Shown in pieces: positions 1 through 6,320 of a DNA stretch of 6,320 bases. A program made the position numbers and the translations under genes. Source of the stretch: UBA8653 sp963978155 (GTDB lineage: Bacteria > Planctomycetota > Phycisphaerae > Phycisphaerales > SM1A02); the NCBI GenBank assembly GCA_963978155.1, contig CAXBRK010000120.1, forward strand, positions 1 through 6,320, written 5' to 3'. Every line of letters begins with the position of its first letter. The first letter of the stretch is position 1. A model generated the notes under the pieces. The model was given only the letters and a program-made list of their open reading frames with translations. It was not told the origin of the DNA and searched no databases.

Positions 1-848
1 AAGTCATTGGACAACCGCAAAGCCTCACGAAGCCCCCCCGCCGCATCACCACTCATATCAAGGTCCAGAGCCCAAGCCGCCAGGGCGGCGGCATCGCTGG
101 CCTCAGAGGACAAGCTTGCCAACCGAGGGAAATCTGAATCTGCGGCCGATCCCAAGATGGCCACATCCAATCCCAACTCTTGGAGCATCCGCGCGGCTTG
201 AGCCCGGGCCTGATGCCCCAGCATCATCACCACCTCCCCGCCCACCCGTTCGCGGCTGACCGCCCCGAGTTCGGGGGCGTGCTTCACAATCGCCTGTTTG
301 GTGGCGGCTTCAATATGAAACCCAAAGCGGGCCGCAAACCGGACGGCCCGCAGCATGCGCAGCCGGTCTTCCGCAATCCTTGCCGCGGGATCACCAATGG
401 CCCGAACACAACGGTGCTTCTTCAAATCGGCAACGCCATCGTGGAAGTCAATGACCTTGGATGCTTTTTCGCCGTCCGGATCTTCAAACAACCCGTTGAT
501 GGTGAAATCGCGGCGAGCCGCATCTTCTTTCATCGTGGCTCCGTCCAATTCCACATAGTCAGGGCGACGGCCATCGGCGTAGGGACCATCCTTCCGGAAG
601 GTGGCCACTTCGGTCACCACTTCTTCGTGGCGAACCAGCACGACGGCGAACGCTTCGCCCACCCCCTTGGATCCCGGGAACACCGCTTTCACTTGTTCGG
701 GGGTTGCTGAAGTGGCCACGTCGTAGTCTTTGGGCACGATCCCAAGCAAACGATCACGCACACATCCTCCGGCGAGCACCGCCTCGTGCCCGGCCCCCTT
801 CAACGCACGCACAATGTGACATGCCGCTTGGTATTCAGCCTGCCCCAT
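1..848 (-). CDS. cca: tRNA nucleotidyltransferase / poly(A) polymerase family protein (CCA-adding type), 3' end off the window
   Basis: The first 282 residues of a class II tRNA nucleotidyltransferase-type enzyme are present. This family adds the 3' CCA, or part of it, to tRNAs in the cytoplasm, and some members are poly(A) polymerases. Visible motifs in order are GGCVRD at residues 27-32, the metal-binding DYD at 41-43 within KDYDVAT, RRDFTINGL at 112-120, the EDRLRMLRAVRFAARF block at about 160-175, and ERVGGEV at 200-206. These cover the head and neck domains. Family members usually run to about 400-450 residues, so the body/tail RNA-binding part is lost at the left edge. The ATG at 848-846 is chosen because GAGG lies 6 bases upstream and the homologous sequence starts right after it. 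The start lies inside the end of rsmD (14-base overlap), so the two are probably co-transcribed and translationally coupled. Motifs alone do not separate full CCA-adding, CC- or A-adding and poly(A)-polymerase activity. Confidence 0.93.
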   Translation of the reverse strand, partial: MGQAEYQAACHIVRALKGAGHEAVLAGGCVRDRLLGIVPKDYDVATSATPEQVKAVFPGSKGVGEAFAVVLVRHEEVVTEVATFRKDGPYADGRRPDYVELDGATMKEDAARRDFTINGLFEDPDGEKASKVIDFHDGVADLKKHRCVRAIGDPAARIAEDRLRMLRAVRFAARFGFHIEAATKQAIVKHAPELGAVSRERVGGEVVMMLGHQARAQAARMLQELGLDVAILGSAADSDFPRLASLSSEASDAAALAAWALDLDMSGDAAGGLREALRLSND

Positions 849-1437
849 CGTTTGCCTCGTGTGGCCGCTGGTACAACAAGACAAACATGTCCCGGCCGTA
901 CGTGTGCACTTCCGGGCCCAAGAGCCCGTCGATGTCATGCGGAGTGTGTTCAGGATCTTCCGGGGTGCGCAGCACAAACCATCCGCCAGGGCGCAAGCAT
1001 GAGGCATAACCCACCGCAGCCTCCAGCACCTTGGCCAAGGTCTCCTCTTCTTGCATCATGGCGTAGGGCGGATCCAAACTCACGATGTCACAGTCTTGCC
1101 CCAAACGCAGGCGAACCAACGGACTGAAGGCATCGGCCCGAAGCACTTCGGCCCGGTCCGCACAGTCCATGGATGCAATGTTCTCCTGAAGCAAGTTGGC
1201 CACCCTTCGGTCTTGCTCCACGAAGAAGGCTTCGCGAGCACCTCGCGAAATGGCTTCGAGTCCAACCGATCCCACCCCGCAAAAGACATCCACCACCTTG
1301 GCGTCTTCCCACCAACCGCGCAAGATGGAGAACAACGCTTCGCGCACGCGAGCGGGATACGGCCGGGTGGCCAAGGATTCCGGGGGGGTCTTGAGCATCC
1401 GTCCCCGATGATCACCTGCAATAATGCGCAAACTCAT
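835..1437 (-). CDS. rsmD: 16S rRNA (guanine(966)-N(2))-methyltransferase RsmD
   Basis: A 200-residue SAM-dependent methyltransferase. RsmD methylates the exocyclic N2 of G966 (E. coli numbering) in 16S rRNA, near the P site, during 30S assembly. The family landmarks are all present: the N-terminal MSLRIIAGDHRGRML, then RPYPARVREALFSIL (25-39, matching the family RPTxxRVRE block), SAM-binding motif I VVDVFCGVGSVGLEAISRGA (48-67), an acidic residue ending the next strand (FFVEQD, 71-76), and the catalytic DPPY at 122-125. The length is close to that of the E. coli protein (198 aa). The frame stays open further upstream to 1542, but the family N-terminus begins at the ATG at 1437-1435, and the longer version would run into the divergent hydrolase gene. 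Only a weak AAGG stands just before this start. It is the first gene of a leftward pair with the CCA-adding-type gene. Motif I has Cys and Val (FCGVGS) where FAGSG is common. This changes side-chain chemistry but keeps the glycines. Confidence 0.93.
   Translation of the reverse strand: MSLRIIAGDHRGRMLKTPPESLATRPYPARVREALFSILRGWWEDAKVVDVFCGVGSVGLEAISRGAREAFFVEQDRRVANLLQENIASMDCADRAEVLRADAFSPLVRLRLGQDCDIVSLDPPYAMMQEEETLAKVLEAAVGYASCLRPGGWFVLRTPEDPEHTPHDIDGLLGPEVHTYGRDMFVLLYQRPHEANDGAG
855..858 (-). promoter_or_regulatory. Shine-Dalgarno of the CCA-adding-type gene, inside rsmD
   Basis: On the minus strand the bases read GAGG, followed by a 6-base spacer and the ATG at 848-846. The site lies within the last codons of rsmD. 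It supports both the chosen start and coupled translation of the two genes. Confidence 0.6.
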
Positions 1438-1466
1438 ACCTTGAAGAGGATACCCTTCTCCCTCCC

Positions 1467-2249
1467 ATGCCCGACTTAGGACAACTCCCTTCCGCGGTTC
1501 GCGAACGAGCGATCCTGACCACCCTTGGGCCGGCCCCCGCACTGGTGGTGCTTCCAGAATCTGCCTCGGCTCCCCCCCCAGTCCTGCTTTGGCTGCACGG
1601 TCGGCAAGCCAACAAAGAGATCGATCCCGGCCGCGCCCTCCGCCTGTTGCGCGCAGGGATCGGATTTATCGGCGTGGACCTCCCCGGACACGGTGAGCGT
1701 GCTGTGGACTCGTACCAAACGGTCGAAGGCACGCTGCAGACCATCTTGGAAATGAGCGAAGAACTGGACGACGTGCATGCCGCCATCGTCGGGGACTTGC
1801 GGGTGGATCCCGAGCAAATTGCCATCGGCGGCATGAGTGCCGGAGGGATGGCGGCCGCCCACCGACTCGTCACCCCGCATCCGTATCGAGCGATGCTGAT
1901 GGAGGCCTCCACCGGCAACTGGGCGGCCCAAGCCCACCGCCCCATGTTCCAACCCCTTTCGCCCGAAGCGTTGCAAGCCCAAGACCCCATGGCGCGTTTG
2001 GCCACTTGGACCCCCATCCCAGTGTTGGCCCAACACAGCCGTTTGGACGAATGGATTCGATTTGAAGGGCAATGTGCGTTTTTGGAGGCGCTGCGCGAAC
2101 GCAACGCAGGTCACCCCGTAGAGCTTCAAGCCTACGATCAGACCGGTGCGCCCAAAGAACACATTGGATTCGGAAAATTCGGCGCCCAAGCCAAGGATTT
2201 GTGCCGAGATTTTCTTCTTCGCATCTTTGAGTCAAACAGCCGAAGATAA
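1467..2249 (+). CDS. alpha/beta hydrolase (esterase-like, dienelactone hydrolase / YitV-YjfP type)
   Basis: A 260-residue cytoplasmic alpha/beta-hydrolase with no signal peptide or membrane segment. Visible in order are the oxyanion-loop strand VLLWLHG (39-45), the DLPGHGER segment (71-78), the nucleophile elbow GGMSAGGM with Ser124 in G-x-S-x-G, a probable acid at Asp194 (HSRLDEW), and a probable catalytic histidine at His232 (PKEHIGF). The order and spacing fit a complete Ser-Asp-His triad. The overall pattern recalls the single-domain esterases grouped with YitV and YjfP, but the substrate cannot be read from the sequence. The ATG at 1467 is the first in frame and the next in-frame Met is residue 96, so the start is fairly secure, though no well-placed Shine-Dalgarno is seen. 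The gene starts 29 bases from the divergent rsmD start and ends 9 bases before trpB, implying co-transcription with trpB. A direct role in tryptophan synthesis is not implied by the fold. Confidence 0.88.
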   Translation: MPDLGQLPSAVRERAILTTLGPAPALVVLPESASAPPPVLLWLHGRQANKEIDPGRALRLLRAGIGFIGVDLPGHGERAVDSYQTVEGTLQTILEMSEELDDVHAAIVGDLRVDPEQIAIGGMSAGGMAAAHRLVTPHPYRAMLMEASTGNWAAQAHRPMFQPLSPEALQAQDPMARLATWTPIPVLAQHSRLDEWIRFEGQCAFLEALRERNAGHPVELQAYDQTGAPKEHIGFGKFGAQAKDLCRDFLLRIFESNSRR

Positions 2250-2258
2250 ACAACCATC

Positions 2259-3467
2259 ATGACGAAGTTCACCCCAACCCAACCTGATGCCGCCGGACGA
2301 TTTGGTGAGTTTGGTGGACGCTACGTTCCCGAGACGCTGATCCCAGCCCTTGAAGAACTCAACGCAGCTTTCAAAGAAGCGCTGGCAGATCAGGAGTTCC
2401 GCGCGGAACTGGATCGACTTCTGCAGAACTATGTGGGTCGGGCCACGCCACTGACGCCGTGCCCCCAACTGTCCAGCGTCATCGGTGGGGCCACCATCCT
2501 CTTGAAGCGAGAAGACTTGGCCCACACCGGTGCCCACAAAATCAACAACACCATCGGGCAAGCCTTGTTGGCCAAACGCATGGGCAAGAAGCGAATCATT
2601 GCCGAGACCGGCGCGGGCCAGCACGGCGTGGCCACCGCAACCGCCTGCGCGTTGTTCGGGCTGCCCTGCGAGGTGTACATGGGGGCGGAGGATGCCCGCC
2701 GGCAACGGCTCAATGTCTTCCGCATGCGAATGCTCGGCGCGACCGTCCATGAAGTGGACTCGGGTTCACGAACCCTCAAGGATGCCACCAACGAAGCCAT
2801 GCGAGATTGGATGGGTTCGGTTGGTGAAACGCATTACATCTTGGGTTCGGTGGTTGGCCCCCACCCCTTCCCGTGGATTGTTCGAGAATTCCAAAGCGTG
2901 ATCGGCAAGGAATGCCGGGAACAATGCCTGAACGAGCGTGGCCGACTGCCCGAAGCGGTGGTCGCTTGCGTCGGTGGCGGCTCCAATGCGGCTGGCATTT
3001 TCCACCCTTTCCTTTCAGACGAGAAGGTGCGATTGATCGGCGTCGAAGCAGGCGGACGCGGTCCCGAGCAAGGCGAGCACGCGGCCCCGCTGTCTCACGG
3101 CTCTCCCGGCGTCCTGCACGGATCCCGATCGTTTGTGCTGCAAGACGAATGGGGACAGACAGCTGATGTCCACTCGTGCTCCGCGGGTTTGGATTACCCC
3201 GGGGTCGGCCCAGAACATGCAGCTTGGCACGCCGCCGAACGGGTGGAATACTCAAGCGTTTCTGATGAAGCCGCCCTCCAAGCCATGCAACTCTTGGCAC
3301 GAACTGAAGGGATCCTGTGTGCCCTCGAAACAGCTCATGCCGTGAGCGCCGCGTTGTGCTTGGCGGCGGAACTTGGTTCGAGTGCTGAATTGGTCATCAA
3401 CCTTTCCGGCCGCGGCGACAAAGACATGACCGAAGTGGCTCGGTTGATTGAAGGCATCGAGCTGTAA
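2259..3467 (+). CDS. trpB: tryptophan synthase beta chain
   Basis: A 402-residue PLP enzyme that condenses indole with L-serine to give L-tryptophan, the last step of the pathway. It normally works as an alpha2-beta2 complex with TrpA, which feeds indole through a tunnel. The N-terminal GRFGEFGGRYVPETL (13-27) is typical of TrpB1. The Schiff-base lysine is Lys94 in HTGAHKINN, the catalytic glutamate is Glu116 in ETGAGQHG, the phosphate loop is GGGSNAAG (239-246), and LDYPGVGPEH (311-320) and SGRGDKD (383-389) complete the active site. Length matches the family and no lesion is seen. The ATG is 9 bases after the hydrolase stop with no strong Shine-Dalgarno, and the family N-terminus fits. trpA is not adjacent, because a convergent gene follows. 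The conserved features favour the TrpA-dependent TrpB1 class over TrpB2, so trpA is expected elsewhere in the genome. Confidence 0.98.
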   Translation: MTKFTPTQPDAAGRFGEFGGRYVPETLIPALEELNAAFKEALADQEFRAELDRLLQNYVGRATPLTPCPQLSSVIGGATILLKREDLAHTGAHKINNTIGQALLAKRMGKKRIIAETGAGQHGVATATACALFGLPCEVYMGAEDARRQRLNVFRMRMLGATVHEVDSGSRTLKDATNEAMRDWMGSVGETHYILGSVVGPHPFPWIVREFQSVIGKECREQCLNERGRLPEAVVACVGGGSNAAGIFHPFLSDEKVRLIGVEAGGRGPEQGEHAAPLSHGSPGVLHGSRSFVLQDEWGQTADVHSCSAGLDYPGVGPEHAAWHAAERVEYSSVSDEAALQAMQLLARTEGILCALETAHAVSAALCLAAELGSSAELVINLSGRGDKDMTEVARLIEGIEL

Positions 3468-3514
3468 GACGCTCCTGAAGCGATTTCCAACAGAATTGGA
3501 GCCTGGATCAAGTC

Positions 3515-5917
3515 TTAAGGCTGTGCTTCACTTGCCCGCACGATCAGCAGCAATCTTGCAAACTCAAGCGCGGGGTCGATCCCTTCTTCAATCGTTCGAT
3601 TGGGATCAAATCCCAATTCAACTTCTTTGATGGCATAGGGGCTTTTGGGCGCCTCGGCCTCTTCAACTTCATCAGGCCCGTCGGCCTCGGGATCTGCTTC
3701 CCCCTCAGAGGCCCCCGTACCATCTTCGTCCATCAACTCGGGGTCATTGAGTGAGGGGGCGTAACGCAGATCGGACATACGCCACGTTCCTCGGCGACGC
3801 TCTTCTGCGCCTTCGGGCAGCCAAACCTCAACTTGAGGATCAACCCCCCACACCTTGGCGTTGAGTTTCTTGTGCACCATGCGACCAGGCTGATCGCCGA
3901 CGGATGGAAGCCGGTAGTACTGCTCAGTGATCTTCGCGAAGGTCTCACGACCGGCGGGCTGCACGGTTTGCACCGAGCCTTTGCCGAAAGTGCGCTCACC
4001 AACCACCACCGCTCGGCGATGGGCTTGGAGCGCCCCGGAGACGATCTCACTCGCGCTGGCCGAACCTTCATCCACCAACACCACCACGGGGACTTCCCCG
4101 AAAACATTGCCGTCGGGTCGCGCCCAAACTCGGCGTTCGATGCGTCCGCCGGGGCTTTCTTGGGTCACCACCGTGCCTTCCCGGAGGAAGAGGTTGGTGA
4201 TGGCCGCAGCACTTTCCAGCAGGCCACCAGGGTTCCCCCGAAGATCGAGCACAACCCCACTTGGTTCAGAATCAAACTGTCCGCACAGCGTGTTCCAGGC
4301 CTTGATCAAATCCAAGTGAGAATTTCGGGCAAATTGGTTGAGGCGGAAGTAGCCGATCTTGGCCTCAGCGTCGAGGCGCCAGTCCCAAGTCGGCTTGCCA
4401 TCTTCATCTCGTTCAAGGATCTGGAACCCCTTCACCGAGGGAATCTCAATGCGCTGCCTTGGCACATCAAAGACCAAGAGTTCTTCAACATCAGGTCTGC
4501 GAATTTCCAATTGGACCGTGGTGCCTTCCGCACCCGTAATGCGGTCCACCGCATCATTCAGGCTCCAATCGGCAACCAAGGTGCCATCAACGGAAACAAT
4601 CACATCCTTGTTCTGAATGCCCAGCTTCCAAGCTGGTGATTCCTCCAACGGGGCCACCACAAAGATGCCTCCATCTTCGGCCTTCCGGATCTGCACGCCG
4701 ATCCCAACGAAATTCCCCTCGGTGTTTTGTTGGAATCGCCGGACCTCATCGGGCCATATAAACCCGGTGTAATCGTCAAGACTCGTGAGGGCGGCGTCTC
4801 CGACTTCCTTCACCAGAGCCGGGGTTGGTATTTGGACCGAACGGGTGTTGGTGTCCAACAATTGGCCCATGACTTCCCGGGCCCGCCGGAAATCGATGCG
4901 CTCGTCGCTCTCGACCGAAGTCATCAAACTGTCAATTGCCTCTTCCCAGAGCGCCACCTTTTCAGGGTCGCCAAGGCCCGAAAATTCTTCAACGGTGGCC
5001 AGACGCGGAAGAGAAGAAAACTCTCGGGCCGTCCGCAAAGCCTCCATCAACAGAGGCCGCCAGCTGGGGCCGTCCATATGGGAACTCACGGCCCGACGCA
5101 TCCCCAGCAACAGGGGAACTTCGGTGATTCCCCGGGTCACTTCTCGCCAATCAAGCACGGTATTGGGATTGAACTCGGGGAAATCCTCACCCTCCCCCAG
5201 CGATACCGCCCATTTTTTTCGCATGTCGTGGAACTGGGCTGGTGCGTACAAACTGAGAATTTGCACCTTGCGTCCAAGAATTCGCAGGCGTTGCTCGTAC
5301 TCGTCACGGCGGTTCCGCGGTGACGAGCCATCTTCTTCATCAGGTGCTTGGACCCCGTCATAGATGGTGTTGAGCAAATACAACGCTTGACGGGCCTTGA
5401 GGAGGTCGCCTTCGGTTTCATATTCGGCGGCCAATCCCTCCACCTCTTCGATCAAAGCATTGGCCTCAGGATCGTTGAGAAGTTCAGCCGGATCCACCCA
5501 AGTGGTTTGCACACGGATGAGATCTTGCAACGCCAACACAGGCTGCTCTTCAGCAACGTGTTGTCGCACTCGGTCCCACGCCCACGTCCGGTCCGCGAGG
5601 ACTTCGGCTTCGGCGAGCGATCGATTTTGGTTGTACTGCTGCAAAGCGAGCGCCAGCGATGGACCGGCCGCAGTGAGGTCGGCTGGCGGCTGCTGCAACA
5701 ATCCCAAGCAGCGATCGGCATTGCCGGCCAAGGCTTCGTTCCATACCTCTTGAGACCAACTCGCTTCCGCGCGATTCACCGAGGTGGCATCCTCGGCCGT
5801 GGCCACTTCCCCATGATTCGCCAGCAGCAGACAGGCCACCAAGCCCCCAAGGCGAGATCGCCTTGCGGAAAGCTCTGACAACATCGGAAGGCGGGTGGAA
5901 TCGGTCGATCGCAGCAT
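3515..5917 (-). CDS. secreted carboxyl-terminal processing peptidase, S41 family (PDZ + Ser/Lys protease), long form
   Basis: An 800-residue S41 tail-specific/C-terminal processing protease, a Ser/Lys-dyad enzyme acting outside the cytoplasmic membrane. The N-terminus looks like a signal peptide: basic residues ARRSR (18-22), a short hydrophobic core LGGLVACLLLA (23-33) and a possible cleavage after ATA (39-41). Residues about 42-360 are hydrophilic and mostly helical in composition, with no domain I recognise. LDDYTGFIWP (380-389) is the usual lead-in to the PDZ domain, which starts at NFVGIGVQI (about 402-485). The core follows: LDLRGNPGG (557-565), Ser621 in SASASEI, Lys646 in FGKGSVQ and Gln650. 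The Ser-Lys spacing of 25 equals that of E. coli Prc. An acidic linker (about 726-755, rich in Asp/Glu/Gly) precedes a conserved-looking helical C-terminus. It is much longer than CtpA-type enzymes (about 400-450 aa) and longer than Prc. The frame is open upstream to 6037, but the start at 5917 is chosen for its AGGAG Shine-Dalgarno and signal peptide. Substrates are unknown. Confidence 0.94.
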   Translation of the reverse strand: MLRSTDSTRLPMLSELSARRSRLGGLVACLLLANHGEVATAEDATSVNRAEASWSQEVWNEALAGNADRCLGLLQQPPADLTAAGPSLALALQQYNQNRSLAEAEVLADRTWAWDRVRQHVAEEQPVLALQDLIRVQTTWVDPAELLNDPEANALIEEVEGLAAEYETEGDLLKARQALYLLNTIYDGVQAPDEEDGSSPRNRRDEYEQRLRILGRKVQILSLYAPAQFHDMRKKWAVSLGEGEDFPEFNPNTVLDWREVTRGITEVPLLLGMRRAVSSHMDGPSWRPLLMEALRTAREFSSLPRLATVEEFSGLGDPEKVALWEEAIDSLMTSVESDERIDFRRAREVMGQLLDTNTRSVQIPTPALVKEVGDAALTSLDDYTGFIWPDEVRRFQQNTEGNFVGIGVQIRKAEDGGIFVVAPLEESPAWKLGIQNKDVIVSVDGTLVADWSLNDAVDRITGAEGTTVQLEIRRPDVEELLVFDVPRQRIEIPSVKGFQILERDEDGKPTWDWRLDAEAKIGYFRLNQFARNSHLDLIKAWNTLCGQFDSEPSGVVLDLRGNPGGLLESAAAITNLFLREGTVVTQESPGGRIERRVWARPDGNVFGEVPVVVLVDEGSASASEIVSGALQAHRRAVVVGERTFGKGSVQTVQPAGRETFAKITEQYYRLPSVGDQPGRMVHKKLNAKVWGVDPQVEVWLPEGAEERRRGTWRMSDLRYAPSLNDPELMDEDGTGASEGEADPEADGPDEVEEAEAPKSPYAIKEVELGFDPNRTIEEGIDPALEFARLLLIVRASEAQP

Positions 5918-5923
5918 GCGGGG

Positions 5924-5928
5924 CTCCT
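5924..5928 (-). promoter_or_regulatory. Shine-Dalgarno deciding the S41 peptidase start
   Basis: On the minus strand the bases read AGGAG, followed by a 6-base spacer and the ATG at 5917-5915. This is the best ribosome binding site in the window. It favours this start over in-frame ATGs at 5938 and 6037 upstream and at 5884 downstream. The downstream ATG would also keep the hydrophobic core of the signal peptide. Confidence 0.75.
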
Positions 5929-6012
5929 GTTGAGGCATTCTTACCGCTTTGAATCGGTTGGGGTTCGAGATTTGGCCAGTTCCTCCCACGAAGTTGAAAA
6001 GTTTGGCGCAAA

Positions 6013-6219
6013 ATGACCTCCGTGTCGGATGCTTCACAACTCATCTTGGCCTTCGTGACCCTCGTCCTAGGGCTGCTGTTCCTCGGAACCGCCACCTTGG
6101 CCATGACTCGATTTGTTCGAAGCACCCGTCACCGCCCCAAACCACGGCAACATGCCGTATTTCCTTGCGATCCTTGGCGAGAATCAGGCAGACGTCTGCA
6201 CGGACGCCCCCGCCCCTAA
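6013..6219 (+). CDS. small predicted single-pass membrane protein, function unknown
   Basis: A possible 68-residue protein, not assigned to any family. After a short polar N-terminus, residues about 10-31 form a continuous hydrophobic segment (LILAFVTLVLGLLFLGTATLA) long enough to span the membrane once. A strongly basic stretch follows (RFVRSTRHRPKPR, 33-45), which by the positive-inside rule puts the C-terminus in the cytoplasm. The tail contains CDPWRESGRR (52-61), which reads like a conserved motif rather than a chance translation. It is transcribed away from the S41 peptidase across a 95-base spacer. No clear Shine-Dalgarno precedes the ATG. A competing frame is open across its second half from 6107 to the window end, so either the C-terminal half or the whole call could be wrong. 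The hydrophobic segment is the best evidence. The opposite strand is also open here but reads as a typical shadow frame. Confidence 0.45.
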   Translation: MTSVSDASQLILAFVTLVLGLLFLGTATLAMTRFVRSTRHRPKPRQHAVFPCDPWRESGRRLHGRPRP

Positions 6220-6320
6220 AGGTGCGTCGTTCGACCGGCTTGGTGTTCAGGCGCCGCCCCGCTGGCGCGCAACTCGACCCGCCCACCGATCGGCTGAAGT
6301 TTGGGCCTCGGGATTCCGGC
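6220..6320. other. unassigned right edge with several open frames
   Basis: No gene can be assigned confidently. On the plus strand a frame with an ATG at 6152 stays open to the edge (56 codons, beginning MPYFLAILGENQADV). It overlaps the end of the small membrane-protein gene and could be the start of a gene continuing to the right. On the minus strand, frames enter from the edge and stop at TAG 6216-6218 and at TGA 6247-6249. Either could be the C-terminal end of a leftward gene. A 5-bp GC stem (GCGCC at 6251-6255 with GGCGC at 6264-6268) is present without a following T-run, so I do not call it a terminator. Confidence 0.3.

Noticed and set aside
180..710. 176-codon plus-strand frame at the left edge
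   Set aside because: It is antisense to the CCA-adding-type gene, whose motifs are unmistakable, and its translation has no recognisable feature.
1438..1542. N-terminal extension of rsmD to an ATG at 1542
   Set aside because: The RsmD family begins at MSLRIIAGDHRG, and the extra 35 residues overlap the divergent hydrolase coding region with no family similarity.
1476..2189. Long minus-strand open frames opposite the hydrolase (also 1412-2104)
   Set aside because: They lie antisense to a hydrolase with a complete catalytic triad and have the low-information composition of shadow frames in GC-rich DNA.
3485..3501. Possible terminator hairpin between trpB and the peptidase gene
   Set aside because: The stem is only 5 AT-containing base pairs plus one wobble, with no T-run after it on either strand.
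3833..4639. 268-codon plus-strand frame opposite the peptidase (also 4727-5323 and 5348-5878)
   Set aside because: These are antisense shadows of the S41 peptidase, which carries all expected catalytic motifs on the other strand.
5918..6012. Sigma-70-like promoter in the divergent spacer
   Set aside because: I could not find a -35/-10 pair with acceptable match and spacing on either strand, so none is annotated.
5918..6037. Upstream extension of the S41 peptidase by 40 residues to an ATG at 6037
   Set aside because: The ATG at 5917 has a strong AGGAG at ideal spacing and gives a signal peptide near the N-terminus. The extension would bury it and would overlap the small plus-strand gene.
6041..6286. 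81-codon minus-strand frame at the right edge
   Set aside because: It is rich in Arg and Gly, shows no motif, and overlaps the better-supported transmembrane frame.

Overview
The window is a stretch of ordinary bacterial chromosome, GC-rich by eye and densely packed, carrying five confidently recognised protein genes plus one or two small uncertain ones at the right edge. Gene content, codon use and protein style suggest a member of the Planctomycetota. The points in favour are a bacterial class II CCA-adding-type enzyme, an RsmD with a divergent motif I, and an unusually long secreted S41 peptidase with an acidic tail. This is a stylistic judgement, not a demonstrated placement. No phage, transposon, CRISPR, tRNA or rRNA signature is visible.

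Left part (1-1437, minus strand): a two-gene unit reads leftwards. rsmD (16S rRNA guanine-N2 methyltransferase) comes first and overlaps by 14 bases the start of a tRNA nucleotidyltransferase/poly(A) polymerase-type gene, whose C-terminal part lies off the left edge. Both gene products act on structural RNAs of translation.

Middle (1467-3467, plus strand): an alpha/beta hydrolase starts only 29 bases from the rsmD start, in the opposite direction. It is followed after 9 bases by trpB, the tryptophan synthase beta chain. trpA is not next to trpB, because the next gene downstream is convergent.

Right part (3515-5917, minus strand): a large exported carboxyl-terminal-processing serine peptidase (S41, PDZ plus Ser/Lys catalytic domain) converges on trpB with a 47-base gap and no convincing terminator. 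Its start is set by a good Shine-Dalgarno sequence.

Right edge (5918-6320): a 95-base divergent spacer leads to a small predicted single-pass membrane protein (68 aa) on the plus strand. The last 100 bases hold only ambiguous open frames. I see no convincing previously undescribed system. The items most worth a second look are the small membrane protein and overlapping frame at the right edge, the uncharacterised N-terminal half of the S41 peptidase, and the unexplained hydrolase-trpB pairing.
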